Notes: generated by a model not told the origin, from the sequence alone. DNA of 64,000 nucleotides from Eutreptiella sp. 'Long Island Sound 2002' (GCA_964036045.1 OZ038379.1:81808562-81872561); one strand, 5' to 3'; shown: positions 1 through 10,180, counted from the stretch's first letter. Numbers and translations: made by a program.

Positions 1-32
1 AAGATAATTGCACACAAGAATGAATGTGGTTG

Positions 33-200
33 TCAATTTGTGCATGTGCATGTGTGTGTGGACGTGTGTATGGTGTATGTGTGTGTATGTGTTTGGATAT
101 TTGTGTCCCTGACGAAGTGTGTGTGTTTGAATGTTTGTGTGTTTGTCGCCACGGGTACATGTATGCAAGTATGTATGTGTGCATGCACGCTCAAGTTCTT
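33..200. repeat. TG/TATG-rich microsatellite
   Basis: Degenerate TGTGTATG/TGTGTGTG tract with short interruptions. The Cys/Val/His-rich frames that can be read through it on both strands come from the dinucleotide composition and are not treated as genes. Confidence 0.8.
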
Positions 201-298
201 GGAGAAAAGACGTGGTGAGAACTGCGGACCAATGTTGGTGTGAAAAGGGTGAAGTGTGGGCCAGCAAGGGTGGGAAGAGAAGGCGGAAAGGGGGAGAA

Positions 299-465
299 AC
301 TCCTGAGTGAGCCCTGAGTGAGCCCCCAATTAGCTCTCAGTGAGCGCTCACTGAGCGCTCACTGAGCCATTTGGCGCGCTCAGTGAGCGCTCAGTGAGCG
401 CTCAGTGAGCCGGCTCAGTGACGGCTCAATGACGGCTCAGTCGGGTGCTCAGTCAGCTGAGCCGT
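299..465. repeat. Inverted/tandem CTCAGTGAGCG array
   Basis: About a dozen copies of a 10-11 base word. It appears first as CTCACTGAGCG, then, after the AT-poor spacer near 367-380, as CTCAGTGAGCG, and then decays to CTCAGTGACGG and CTCAATGACGG. The two halves are reverse complements and GAGCGCTC is itself palindromic, so the tract can form a long hairpin or cruciform. Looser GAGCC words (TGAGCCCCAACT) continue to about 655. Confidence 0.85.
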
Positions 466-877
466 CGAAAAAAAGAAACCCCCCCGGTCAAATCCTCTTG
501 GCCTAGGGATTGCTGTCCCTTTGGGGACATTCCAAAACCCCAACCCAACCCCGAAAGCCACAACTTTTCACATGAAACCCCTTGAAAAACACCACTTAGC
601 CCCAAATGAGCCGTTTTAGCCCCAACTGAGCCCCAACTTCACATTTCCAAGTGAGCCGCAGGTACAAACACACTACCATTGCGGGTAGTGCTCACCAGCT
701 GACTGCAAAATTCTCAATTTCATTGCAGTGCAACAGCACAACTGGCCATCCTATGTGACATCGCTACTAGCAACTTGGTGCTGCGATGTGTTTGGTGTTT
801 TTGAAGTTCTCGGATAAGAAGTGGGGGATCTATGGTGTCTGCATATCAAAGCTGGTGGAATGCTGCCTGCCTAATCG
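466..877. other. Non-coding stretch
   Basis: No supported gene. It holds an A/C-rich stretch with short GAGCCCCAA words and, near 700-726, a pyrimidine-rich run ending in TTTCATTGCAG that could be a splice acceptor. No matching upstream exon was found. Confidence 0.5.
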
Positions 878-1234
878 ATGTCGTGGTTCTGTAGAGCGGT
901 TAATGTCCCATGCGCATTCACAGGGTTGTGTGTAGATCACTTCACGCTTGTCTCCCAGTTGCAAGGGAACATGTGCGAACTGGAAGCCCTATTTGTTGTG
1001 CCTTGGGACGCACGGAAGAAGCACATTTTTGCCTGTGAACCAGCTGACCTCCAAGTAGCCCTCGATGATGATGAGGGTGGTGCGGGGGATGATGACCTCG
1101 CTCACCAGTCCCCTGATGCTAAATGGATTAGAGCCAAAGTGACCCCCAAAAAGAGGATGCGGGCCGATACGGAAAAGGAGCGCACACCAATAACCCGTGA
1201 CGCAGGCATGAAACCGGCCGCAGCCAGAAGTTGA
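878..1234 (+). CDS. Hypothetical protein fragment, acidic/basic C-terminus
   Basis: Open frame of 118 codons ending in TGA. I do not recognise a family. The second half looks more like real protein than the neighbouring frames: an aliphatic stretch with LEALFVVPWDARKKHIF, an acidic cluster (DDDEGGAGDDD), then a basic cluster (KVTPKKRMR) that resembles a nuclear localisation signal. The first residues lack such character. A CAG at about 957-964 suggests that only the part after about position 965 may be an exon. There are no neighbours with which it forms a recognisable unit. It could be an exon of an unseen gene or a chance frame. Confidence 0.25.
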   Translation: MSWFCRAVNVPCAFTGLCVDHFTLVSQLQGNMCELEALFVVPWDARKKHIFACEPADLQVALDDDEGGAGDDDLAHQSPDAKWIRAKVTPKKRMRADTEKERTPITRDAGMKPAAARS

Positions 1235-3540
1235 AAGCAAGAGATGCCTTGGAGGGGTTGCATAATCGTTTCCGAGGAGCCTCTAGGTTATCTAGAGCTT
1301 TCAAGAGTAGGAAGTAGTGGTCCTACCCTGACAAAGCGACCATTTGTTGGTTTCTCTGGTGGTATTCCTTTTTGTAGCATCGCCTTGTGCAAAGCGGACA
1401 TGTCTGTGCTACAGTGTTGTCCATTTTCATGCATGTGTTGCCCCCCCCCCCCCCCCCAAGGTCTAGGTCTGTTTGGCTACCCATGCTACTCTGCCCGGTG
1501 GCAAACATTTGGCTTGAATCATGAATGCCAACATGTCCCCTATTGTTTCGCTGTGTCTTGCTGCAAATGTGTATCAAATGCTTGTGAGATCCATTTGCAT
1601 GACAGTACTGGGGGAGGGAGCTATTTTGGGGGTGAAAATTTCATGTTTTCCCAAAAAAGCGCCCCGCACGGCATTTTTCCAATTAGATCCCCTTTTGAGG
1701 GGTTATTTTTTCGTTCTTTTTTGTGTCACTCCCGTCTCAGCTGGCACGTGCAATTTTAAAGGTACTCTCCCTAACAACCCCGTTAGTATTACAAAACCAT
1801 AGTCTTTTCAAAGGTGTGACAATTTGCGTGTGTGTCTACTTGCAGTACTTCAGTCTAGGTTTATGACGAAGTGGCCTAATTACAACAAATTTTGTATACT
1901 GTGACGGTCAAATAGCTGACGAAACACAAGAAATTAGGCTATTTCATTGGACAACAATGGGGATTTTCTAGTATATGATTTTGTCAGTGTTTTGTGGTCC
2001 CTTTTTTGCCAATTTCCTCTTGTGGTTTCACGTGACTTATGTTTTGTAAACACCTATGCGTCACGTGCCGCCTCAGGGGTAAGTCGACTGCCAGCGCATT
2101 TAGGAGGGGGGCTTTGCATAGGACTAGGGTACACACCCCGCCCCCGTTGATACCACGGCGGCAGCTCGTCACCACCACCGACCAAACCGCCTGACCGTTG
2201 CACCGGGACCGCCCCCCCCCCTCCTCTTGTCCTCCCCGTGCTCCTAGCGCCGGTGCTCTCGCACACACTGGCTAGCTAGAGCCTTTGCATGCCGCGTGGT
2301 GGCAGCTCTGTTTCCTCCCCTTGCTCCAAGGGAAGGACCACTCTGTCGTCGTCACCTACACGACAAAGGAGTGCGGAAGTGTGGTTTGCAGGGGGCGAGC
2401 GGGGGCACGTGTGGTGCGGTGAGGCGCTCCAACCGCTCGCCCACCGCCGTTGGGGGGGGGGGGGGGCTGCAAAGAAGATGAAGGGTATGCAGCATGTCAG
2501 ATGTCTTGCATTTGATGATTTCGTCATACTTCTGATATGAATGGGTGGTAGTGTGTCACTGCACAACGCTTCGGGACAAAGAATTCTAGTCCACACAAAT
2601 TCCTCCATAATGACAACCGTCAACTTTGGGTGCCCCATTTTTCAATGAAAACAATCATTGGTGTAATAAAGCAAAAAACAGTTGTCCCATGTCAGAGTGC
2701 ACTTTTTACACCCCACCACAGCTTTGCAGCCCCATTAGATATGTTGTTGAACGTGGGGCTCCAAGGAAGGGCCATTTCAAATATTATGAAATGTGTGTCA
2801 ATTGTATTGTGCTCTTGATTGTGGGATCCTTTGGAAGGCCTCAAAGGTGGGCAGGCTCACTGCCCCTTTCCCCCACGTAAGCACACGGCCTTGTGCGCCC
2901 CTATGGCCTCCTGTCACCCGTTGTTGGCATCGTGCTGGGTCAGTCGACGACTAGTGCCCTGGTGGGCTTTTGAGCTTTAGGCTATTCCTCTCGCTTGGAT
3001 CACGCAGCTGCCTCTTCCAAGGAGACAGGCGCCATGCGCACCGCACTCAGCCCTCGGCCATTTGGGCAGGTGGACGGGTAAGATGGCCCGGGTACGCGCC
3101 TTCCTATGTGCTCTGCATGTGTAATGTCAACAATCTTGCAAGCACAACTGGCACGTATTGGGTCCCGTGCAGCGTAAGGTTCTAGTTGTTGGGTACTACA
3201 GAGGGTGGGCTGGCGTGTTGTTTGGGTTCGAGCCCAAGGATTAGGCGGCAGGCCAAGGGTCCACACGTTTGGTTTGCCTGTGTAGTCTACGTTGTAGCGG
3301 TGGTGCTACCAGGTAGGTTGTAAGGCTAGCATTCGAGAGGGGAAGGAGGGCAAGACTTTTCGCACTTCCGCCCGTAGGCTCTCCTTCAAGCCCAGCCCCC
3401 GTTTGTAGCCGGCGTGGCGTTTTGTGTGTGGTGGTCTTCGGGTAGTACAAAATATGTTATTTGTTGGAGATATGCTATAGTAGTAGGCGTAGTACAGATA
3501 TGATGGCACTAGGTAGTGCAATTGTACATGTTACACATGT
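1235..3540. other. Gene-poor stretch with homopolymer C/G tracts
   Basis: No supported gene. Notable are a run of about 17 C at 1441-1457, C-rich tracts near 2211-2222 and a G run of about 16 near 2452-2466. Frames of 60-170 codons occur on both strands but are Cys-, Pro- or Gly-biased and show no domain pattern. Confidence 0.5.
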
Positions 3541-3606
3541 AAATGCAAGGATTCGCACCCGGGGACGCCATGTGGCAATCAAGTGGGTTATCCACTCAAC
3601 CAGGCG
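3541..3606 (-). repeat. tRNA-like sequence, probably SINE-derived or a tRNA relic
   Basis: On the minus strand the sequence has an A-box-like TGGTTGAGTGG, a perfect 4-bp D stem (GGTT/AACC) and a B-box-like GGTGCGAATCC. The acceptor and anticodon stems do not pair properly, so this is not called as a functional tRNA. Confidence 0.35.
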
Positions 3607-3936
3607 GCTGAGCGGCTGCACATGGTAAACTAGGCTGTAGGTAGGGGGTGCTGCCTAGTTGGTTGTAGTGTTGGTGGCGGGTAGGGATGGGCAGCAAGTC
3701 TTTCGCTGCCGACTTGATGGTCTCCATGGGGCCGGCCCATGTGGTGGCCGGTCCATTGTTCTTTGGACTTGTTGTCTCCTCCAAACAGTGCAAAGGCTAG
3801 AGTAGTTTGTGGTGGTATGTTAGAGTAGGTGGTTCCGTAGTGGGTGATGTCATTGTACTAGGTCTACAGGTTGGGGTGTGCTGGGCGGGGTGTGGGGTGT
3901 GGGTTGGGTGCTTGTGGGTTGGTTTCTAGGGGTTTG

Positions 3937-4090
3937 TACTGCCGGAGCGCCGGCTGGCGTACCTGCTCAGTGTGTGTGAGGGACTGTACCGCCAGAGTGA
4001 CGACTGACGTACCACCCCTGTGCGTGTGTGGGACCTGTACCGCCAGAGTGTCCCTTGACGTACCTACCAAGTGTGTGCAGGGTGTGTGTG
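3937..4090. repeat. 50-bp minisatellite, three copies
   Basis: Units begin at 3937, 3987 and 4037 with TACYGCCRGAGYG and end with (GT)n-rich sequence, giving an exact 50-base period. Isolated relatives of the core (GGAGCGCCGGCT, CCGCCAGGGTGCAGACCGAC) recur at about 4150, 4197 and 4320, suggesting an older, larger array. Confidence 0.8.
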
Positions 4091-4738
4091 TGGGGGGGGG
4101 GGGGGGCAGAACCCAATGTGCTGCCAAGACAAGAGCCGCTGATGTCACTGCTGGAGTGCCGACTGACATGACATGCAGCTCTCTGGTGAGCCTGTCCAAC
4201 CGCCAGGGTGCAGACCGACATTGGGAGGTTGCTTGTGGGGGGGGCGGCTAAGGCGACTAGTTGCTCATGCAAGGCTGGGGGATAGACACACCAGTCTTGA
4301 CGGCCCACAGCCATTCAAACCGGAGCGCCGGCTAGGCGGGGGTCTGGGCATCCGTGGAGTGCTAGGCGAACGTCCCTAGGGCCAGTTGGCCGCCTTTGTG
4401 TTTGTACACCCCTTCCCCTTAGGTGCCCCTAAGGATGCCACAGCATCTCCCTACGGATGCGGTAAGTTTCCGCAAATAGCGGCGCCCTGGTTGGGAGGGG
4501 GGGGGTTTCTTGGTGACTGAGGCAGAAACCCCACCCTCATTGACACCGGCGCGGCGGATAGTTAGCACCCCAACTATCCGGCCACCGTGTGCTACCGCCG
4601 CATGTCCAACCACTCCTAGCTTTTGCTGTGGCCCCTGCCCACCACCCCCGTGCGCCCCCTGCCTCGCACCTCACTCAAGGGTTTTTGCACTCAGGGTGGG
4701 CGGGGGGTGCAAAAGCCGCCCTCCCTATTTTTGCCCTT
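4091..4738. other. Non-coding stretch
   Basis: Decayed minisatellite words, a G run near 4092-4105, and GC-rich sequence without a convincing frame. It ends in CCCTTG immediately before the GTACTTGTATGAAA motif that starts the next repeat cluster. Confidence 0.45.
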
Positions 4739-4739
4739 G

Positions 4740-5040
4740 GTACTTGTATGAAAGGTAGTTTTGTTCATCATAAATGGTTTTATGAAATATGAACGGATTT
4801 TTCCCCCGCCAGGGCACCCACGGGCCATTTTCGTCCAAAACTGGGGGGGTTGGGTCAACACCCTTGAGCTGAGTTTTTTTTTTGTGGCCCGGGGGGTTTT
4901 GGAAAAATTGCCATTTTTGCCAGTTTTTGGAAATTATGAAAACATCCTCCCCCGTTCACAATTCAGTTCATAATTCAGTTCATAATTCAAACCTCGTTTT
5001 ATGAACGCGCCGATCGGTTTATGAACGCGTTTTATGAACA
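4740..5040. repeat. GTTCATAA/TTATGAAC repeat cluster 1
   Basis: Starts with GTACTTGTATGAAAGGTAG, almost the same sequence as the intron start at 9341. It contains GTTCATAATTC words near 4965-4990 and the reverse complement TTTTATGAACGC words near 4997-5040, so the two halves can pair. The middle (about 4800-4930) is unrelated sequence. It lies just downstream of the minus-strand orfB stop and may be an intron or the element end. Confidence 0.7.
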
Positions 5041-5082
5041 GATGCATAGGAACACGAAAATCGCTCAATTTTCTATCTTTCC

Positions 5083-5116
5083 TCTACTTGCTTGTCCTTG
5101 CTTGTCCTTGCTTGTT
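5083..5116. repeat. 10-bp CTTGCTTGTC direct repeat
   Basis: Three tandem copies of a 10-base word (CTTGTCCTTG phase) between repeat cluster 1 and the orfB stop. Confidence 0.7.
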
Positions 5117-5125
5117 CATGCCGCC

Positions 5126-6190
5126 CTAAACCTCAGGGCTGATGCTTGTTGGGTCCTCCCAAAGGGGGGCCGTGGCTTCGGTTTCCCCCCCATCCGGGGC
5201 TTGGTCATGGGTTTGGGCAGGTGGTTGGGCTGCGGGTTTGGCTGAGGGGTGCGCTGGGGCATGCAGCTCCAGGGGTCCGGCCTCAGGGGCAGCTTTGGGC
5301 TTGGGCTGAGGGGCCTGCTTAGCCTCAGGCTTGGGTTCAGGCTTAGGTGCCGTGGGGGCCGGCTCAGCCGGCAGGTCACTCTCCGGTTTGGGGTGAAGCT
5401 TCTTTTTGGTCTTGGCGGCCTTCTTACTTGCAGCTGCGGCCTTCTGCTGTTCCCAATGGGTCACTGCTGCAGCATGAGAGGCATACAACAGATGCCACTC
5501 AACCCGAAACATCTCCTTTTCCCCTGGGTGTTCCACCCACACTCTCCCCCCCGCCCCCCCCCCCACAACCGAGGTTACAACCCCCGGGTAGACACCATCG
5601 GTGTAGGGCACATACACCTGTTCACCAAGCACGGGGTCAGGTGACTCATCCCCCTCCAAAGAGGGGGGTTCCTCGCGCCGCTTTTGCTGCTGGGGTAGCT
5701 TCCCCTTCACCCCCTTCCCATGTCCACAGGGGTGTGCCTGGTCCGACGATGAGTTGCTGCCCGATTTGATGGACTTGCGCTTCGGAGGGGGGGGCTTTTT
5801 GGGTTGCTTGGGTTTTTTTGGGGGGGGTAGGGGGGGGGTTTGGGTTTCTCGGCAGCGGGGGGGGGGCTTTGCTGGAGTGTTGCTGCGGGGGCTGCTTGGG
5901 GTGGGGGGGCTTGACCCACAACTGGACAGCAAGATCTCTTCGTCAGCACACCCCTGCCACGCCAACTCCCCCAGGCTCGCCTAGCAGGGCGCATTCGCCG
6001 GCCAGGTGTCCGTTAGGCGGCGAGAGCGCTCCCACTCCCGCAGCCCGGACAGGATGGCGCACCCCCGTTGGGGGTTGAGGAGCAGCAGCTGGTACAGGGC
6101 GGACAGGGCTATGCTGAACTCGGCGGTGCCTAACCGGTACCGGATGCGGACCCCCGCGACGTCCGCCGGGTTCACTTCCACGTCCACGAC
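5126..6190 (-). CDS. orfB (copy 1), C-terminal exon: Pro/Lys-rich protein with Tudor-like segment
   Basis: One frame from the splice acceptor at 6190 to TAG at 5126-5128, interrupted only by an in-frame TAG at 5981-5983. First comes a compact, non-repetitive part (VNPADVAGVRIRYRLGTAEF, then ALYQLLLLNPQRG). After it is a Pro/Lys-rich linker with basic clusters (PPPPKRKSIKSG). Then comes a segment with GEQVYVPYTDGVYPGVV and VWVEHPGEKEMFRVEW, a strand pattern like Tudor/SGF29-type chromatin readers. The C-terminus is a long Pro/Ala/Lys tail. The same pattern returns in copy 2 (TWISFPKDPELFAI), so the segment is conserved even though copy 2 is decayed. Known for Tudor-like folds: binding of methylated Lys/Arg. 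That this protein targets an element to chromatin is inference. The low-complexity parts are not informative. Confidence 0.5.
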
Positions 6191-6332
6191 CTGTGACAGT
6201 GCCGTTCATAAAATGCGTTCATAAAACGCGTTCATAAAACTCATTCATGGTTCATAAATGGGCAGTGCAGGGTTGCTAAATGATGAACGCCGAATTATGA
6301 ACGAATTATGAACGAATTATGAACGCACATAC
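6191..6332 (-). other. Intron of orfB (copy 1) with inverted GTTCATAA array
   Basis: 142-base GT-AG interval on the minus strand: donor GAG|GTATGT at 6332, acceptor CACAG at 6191. It holds three GTTCATAATTC words near the donor and TTTTATGAACGC words near the acceptor, so donor-side and acceptor-side halves are complementary and could fold the intron into a stem. The exon frames on either side do not join in phase without one base shift, so the gene is damaged or the exact junction differs. Confidence 0.6.
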
Positions 6333-7127
6333 CTCAAATCCGGCTCTGGTTCGATGTTGCCCATGGCGCCTAGGGCGGTCCGCACATTCGCAGCTGCGCT
6401 AGGAGGGGTGCCCTAGGGGGCGCCTGCCAGGGCCGTGGTGCTGCTAGTGGCCGGGGTTGCCCGGCCAAGGGGCTTGATGGGGCGGGTGATGGTGAGGCCC
6501 CCTCGTACAAGACCTCCTGCCCCGGGTCATACACCCCCCCCCCCAAATGGATTCCCACTGGGGGATGCACTCCAACTTGCGCCCGGAGCGCTGCAGCTTC
6601 ACCCACCCCCTTTCCTCCCAGTGGAGAAACAATAGCTCCCAATGGGAGCCCCGCATCAAGGCCGCCCGCGGCCCCGTAAAAACTTTGGACTGCGTCAACT
6701 CCCTAGCCCCAATTTGTTCCGGGATTGGGGACAGGGGCTTTTCCGGCACGGGCTTCGATGCCCCTGCCCCCCCCTCACCCTTGTTGCGGATGCGGTGCCG
6801 CAAAAGGCGGCGAAATGCCCAGCGCAGGGTGACGTAAGTCACCTCGGGGCTCGAAAAAACGGGGGCATTGGGGGAGTACCCATCGTCCAGCGCTCCTTGT
6901 GCCCAGGGGAGGGTTAGCACGTTGCGCTGGTTGGCGTGGCTCAGGCCCCATGCATGGCCGGCCTCCCCCCTCAACCACGGGGTCACAACCAAAACCCCCT
7001 CCCCCGCCCTGCGTCCCCCTTCACTGCCATGTTGTGGATCTCGGCCTTCACCTCCTGGATGTCGGTCGCGGCCTCCTCCTCCTTCACCCCCCTCCCCCCC
7101 CGCTGCCTCCTTCTTCTTCCTCTTCTT
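6333..7127 (-). pseudogene. orfB (copy 1), middle exon, frameshifted
   Basis: Coding-like in pieces that change frame at G/C homopolymers. Reading along the minus strand: VKEEEAATDIQEVKAEIHNM (near 7080-7020); VVTPWLRGEAGHAWGLSHAN onward through EVTYVTLRWAFRRLLRHRIR (6990-6770); VFTGPRAALMRGSHWELLFL (about 6680-6620); a Pro/Ala-rich stretch; and NVRTALGAMGNIEPEPDL before the donor at 6332. I recognise no family. The good pieces are not repetitive, so it is probably a real protein segment broken by at least two indels, or misread in homopolymers. No counterpart of this middle part is visible in copy 2. Confidence 0.4.
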
Positions 7128-7282
7128 CTGACGCTGTTCATATATCGTTCATAAAAGCAGTTCATAATTCATCAGTTCATAAATCGGTTCATAATTCATT
7201 TATGACGGCATTTTCAGTTTTATGAACGCCTAATTAAGAACGCAATATGAACGGGAACAATAGCACGCAGACAGCATATCAC
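7128..7282 (-). other. Intron of orfB (copy 1) with GTTCATAA array
   Basis: About 155 bases on the minus strand, from a donor-like CTG|GTGATA at 7282 (alternative nearby donors possible) to acceptor GCGTCAG at 7128. Inside are GTTCATATT and GTTCATAAAA words towards the donor and TTATGAAC words towards the acceptor, the same architecture as the 6191-6332 intron. Confidence 0.5.
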
Positions 7283-7342
7283 CAGGGCTAGGGTCGCCTT
7301 CTAGCTCTCCTCCAGCAGCTTCCTCAGCTCGGCGGCGTCCAT
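7283..7342 (-). CDS. orfB (copy 1), first exon
   Basis: ATG at 7342 begins MDAAELRKLLEES, then TAG at 7301-7303, then KATLAL up to the proposed donor. The start is chosen because copy 2 has an ATG at 21653 in the same surroundings (ATCCATGGMCG) and at the same place relative to the end of the transposase-like frame. It overlaps the end of that frame (TGA at 7324-7326) by 19 bases in another phase. If TAG is a true stop here, the gene could not start at this ATG. Confidence 0.35.
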
Positions 7343-8448
7343 GGATGGGCGAAGAGTAATAAAGCTGGGTCGCAGAGGGCATGTGGAAGTGAAGCGGCGG
7401 TGCACGCCGTGGTGTGTGGCGTATTATAGTGCAACATCAGCAGGTCAAAGGTTAGAAACCACCATTCCCAAAATTGCTGGACGACCATTGCTTCCCGTTC
7501 CTCTGCACTCTTACCCGCACCCCGACCCCTGGAACTATGCCCATTGTATCCCTTCTTCAAAATGTAATTTGTGCTCTCCACAACGTCCCCCGACACAGCA
7601 GCCAGTCCCACCCCACATGCATCCGCACTCTCGAGCATGGCATCACGGTCCTCTTTGAGGAACAACAAATGGTGCGACCCCGACTCCCCGCAACAGTGTT
7701 CCTGAAACGCGGCAGCAAAATGTCGGCACGAAGGGCGTGGCACCACCGGAATCGGCGAGTGCAAAGTGCGTAGCAATGTTCGCAGCCCTACAACCGCTTG
7801 CCACGTGGGGTCCTCCTCGACGTATGCAAGCAGCGGCGCAATCTGCTCCCAGGCCCAGAACAGGTTGTGGGCCTCCTCCCCGTCCGGTGCGTTGTGCGCC
7901 CCCAACTGCACGCCACACCGGTTGCGGTGCAGAATTTTCTGTGCCTCCCCTGCAACGTGAGGGGGATGATTTCCCACCTAGGCCTGCGGGAAGGCCACGA
8001 AGAGCCTCGCGAAGACCATGCAACAGTGCAAAATGCACAAAAATACCCGGTTTTTGGCTATGACCAGCAACGGCTCGCCGGTGTATCCTGCATACCAGTC
8101 GCAAGCCTTCGCCCAAAGCCGCATGGACTCGTACAATAGGTCATTGTCCGGCATGGTTGTGGTACGTACTGCAATCTCATTGGCGGCCACTGACGGGATG
8201 ACGGCATGCCATACCACACACCACATGCCGTGCTGCTCATCATACATCAGCCATGGCCTGCCCTCTTTCGAACTCTGTTGAAATAACCTTTGGCGCTTCT
8301 TCTTCCTCATGTGCTCCGGCTGACCTGCTGCAATGCGTCGCTTCTTTGTGGGAGGCATAGGGGGGTCCCCACTGGAAGCAGCAGGAGATGCGGCAGGATC
8401 TGTTGCAAAGGGTTGCCTTGGCACCAGGGTTGATGCAGTTTGCTTCAT
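7324..8448 (-). CDS. Transposase-like protein (copy 1)
   Basis: A single frame of 375 codons from ATG at 8448 to TGA at 7324, broken only by TAG at 7978-7980. The N-terminus has nuclear-localisation-like clusters (PPTKKRRIAA, MRKKKRQR). Next comes RPWLMYDEQHGMWC, which resembles the start of the zinc finger in hAT-type proteins but lacks the second Cys. Then come FLCILHCCMVFARL, PDGEEAHNLFWAWEQIAPLL and CRHFAAAFQEHCC. The SGDVVESTNYILKKGYNGHS block resembles the acidic (E) region of DDE transposases. Every block has a counterpart in copy 2. Length is short for a full hAT transposase, and the first catalytic Asp regions are not identifiable, so I call it transposase-like or derived. Family assignment is inference. 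It stands head-to-head with orfN. Confidence 0.5.
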
Positions 8449-8654
8449 GAGTGTTGTTCTACAGCGAGGCGGAGAGGGTTGTTGTGTGCCACGGACTTAG
8501 TCACGTTGAGCTGCTGCTGTGAATCCTACAGAGAACACAGTATCAATTGACAGTGCATCTCATCTCTACACGGTGCACAATCCCCACGACAAACCGGCCA
8601 CAAACAGGTATCACAAAAAACACAAGGCATCCCTGGGAGGTTTAGCAGTAATCT

Positions 8655-8735
8655 AGCTGCACCAGGTATTGAACCCAGGACCTCAGGATTGAAAGCAACT
8701 GCATGCACCAACTCAGCTACGACCGCTTTTTGGTC
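8655..8735 (-). repeat. tRNA-related sequence (SINE head or tRNA pseudogene)
   Basis: Minus strand has a perfect A box (TAGCTGAGTTGG), a D stem GCTG/CAGT, a T arm CTGGG-TTCAATA-CCTGG and a perfect B box (GGTTCAATACC). Position 33 is not U and the acceptor stem does not pair, so it is unlikely to be an active tRNA. A-box and B-box spacing is right for a polymerase III promoter. Confidence 0.55.
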
Positions 8736-8861
8736 CAAAAAGTGCGCAAGGCGGGTCTATAGGCTGGGGCATAAAATTTTTTTTCAAAAATGAACGCCTA
8801 ACGACCCATGACAGAAGTACGACAAGGGCTGCGACTCTCCATATGGGACCACCTGCTGCGG

Positions 8862-8980
8862 ATACACAAAAATAAAATTTGGGATACACACCAGGTACAC
8901 AACATTCTTCTTTGGGATACACAGGATACACAAAAAATTTTTCTGGGATGCAAACTAACATTTGGTCTGCCCTCTACCCC
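8862..8980 (+). repeat. GGATACACA cluster, left flank of orfN locus
   Basis: Four to five GGATACACA words, ending in GGATGCAAACTAACATTTGGTCTGCC (written in two parts: GGATGCAAACTAACA, then TTTGGTCTG). A related cluster lies at 11238-11345, with mostly inverted words but the same final ACTAACATWTDGTCTG in direct orientation. Confidence 0.65.
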
Positions 8981-9340
8981 TGCCCCCTGTGATACGTACC
9001 ACGGGGAAGTTTACGCCCCTTTACTGCTCCGCGCCTCACAGGTGCTCCACGCCCCACCGGCTGCACAAGGTAGGGGGGAGGGGGGGGGGGGCTTGGGGTG
9101 CGGTAGGTGGCATTTACCCGTGCACCATACCAAGGCGGTCCCTAGTTTGTAGACACTGCCAGCTACAAGTAGACACGTTTTGCTAATTATACACATCGTT
9201 GGCATGTGACAATATTTGGCCCCATTCCCTAAAACGGGCCGCTCACATTGTTGACCCTTCCCCCCGTCGGCGCAAAATTAAGCCACCACAAAGTGAGGGT
9301 GCAGACCGTGGCCTAACCCCCCATTTGGGGACCACCCTAG

Positions 9341-9449
9341 GTACCTGTATGAAAAGTAGTATTGTTCATAATTCATTTTTCATATATGAACGATTCATAT
9401 ATGAACCATGAATTATGAACAGCTTTTATGAACGCCTCTTTGTCCACAG
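9341..9449 (+). other. 5' intron of orfN (copy 1) with GTTCATAA motifs
   Basis: 109 bases, donor CCTAG|GTACCTGTATG, acceptor TTTGTCCACAG. It contains GTTCATAATTC, TTCATATATGAAC (twice) and AATTATGAAC/TTTTATGAACGCC words that are mutually complementary. The following ATG at 9458 is the first in frame after the acceptor. Confidence 0.6.
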
Positions 9450-10180
9450 AGTTTGTTATGTCTTACCCTCCCTCCGTCTTCACGGAGCTGAACGTGATGC
9501 TTGTTCGGCTCAGTGGTGCCACCAGTCTTCCGGACAGCAAGTGTTCCGACCTGTTGGCCCAATGGATGTCATCGTCCCCCCTCATCCGGGCCCGTTTTAC
9601 GGAGGCAATGGACCACGCTCCCCCCCCGGCAGTCCACAAAACCAAGGTGCAAGCCATCCGTACGTATGCGGAGGCCCTCTTTCCCGCACCCTATCTGATA
9701 GGGCTCCTTTTGGAGTTGGGTGCACCCCGGTCCGGCTTCCGCGTATTGTCTGAGTACATCACCCGCCGGGGCGACGCCTACACCGCCCGCACCGGGCTGC
9801 CCTTCCCACGGCCCATCCCCACACGGGTCCAATTTGACGCAACATGGAAGTCATTGACCGCTCCGCTTGCGTTGTCCCCCCCGGTGGAATGTGCCGACCC
9901 CCCATCGTCGGGTCGCTGCTGGCCCCTGCGGTCGAGGGCACAATACGTGCAATCCCGGCCGGCACTCTGCCAATCTATTGACTGGACCCGCCCCTCCACC
10001 CTTGTGGTGCGGGGTGATAGGTATCCTTGCGCCGGTGGCAGTTGGTCGCAGCTATCGGTGGGGCTATTGAACCATGGGGAAAAGGCGCGCACACCCGCCT
10101 TCCTATGGGTCATCGGCATGGCCGTCACGGGGGACAAGGATTTGGTTGCCCGGGGCCAAATTTGGGCTAAGGTGCTACAG
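9450..10180 (+). CDS. orfN (copy 1), exon 1: conserved element protein of unknown function
   Basis: Open without interruption from the acceptor at 9449, probable start ATG at 9458, to the donor at 10180. I recognise no named family. Conserved blocks shared with copy 2 are ITRRGDAYTARTGLPFPRPI, LTAPLALSP, VVRGDRYPCAGGSWSQLSV and PAFLWVIGMAVTGDKD. The shared spacing shows a genuine protein family and not a chance frame. It contains no obvious membrane segment or signal peptide. It continues across an intron into exon 2, and a SAM-domain frame lies downstream. It is divergent from the transposase-like gene, so it is probably an accessory protein of the same mobile element. The role is unknown. 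Confidence 0.6.

Larger units (their letters stand above)
8449..9340. other. Divergent spacer between transposase-like gene and orfN
   Basis: No coding sequence. It contains the tRNA-like sequence and the GGATACACA cluster listed separately, a G tract near 9067-9090, and sequence before 9341 that may hold a 5' untranslated exon of orfN (CACCCTAG|GTACCTG). Confidence 0.5.

Noticed and set aside
7948-7977. Mini-intron removing the TAG at 7978
   Set aside because: A GT-AG interval of about 30 bases would be too short for a normal spliceosomal intron and does not improve the match with copy 2.
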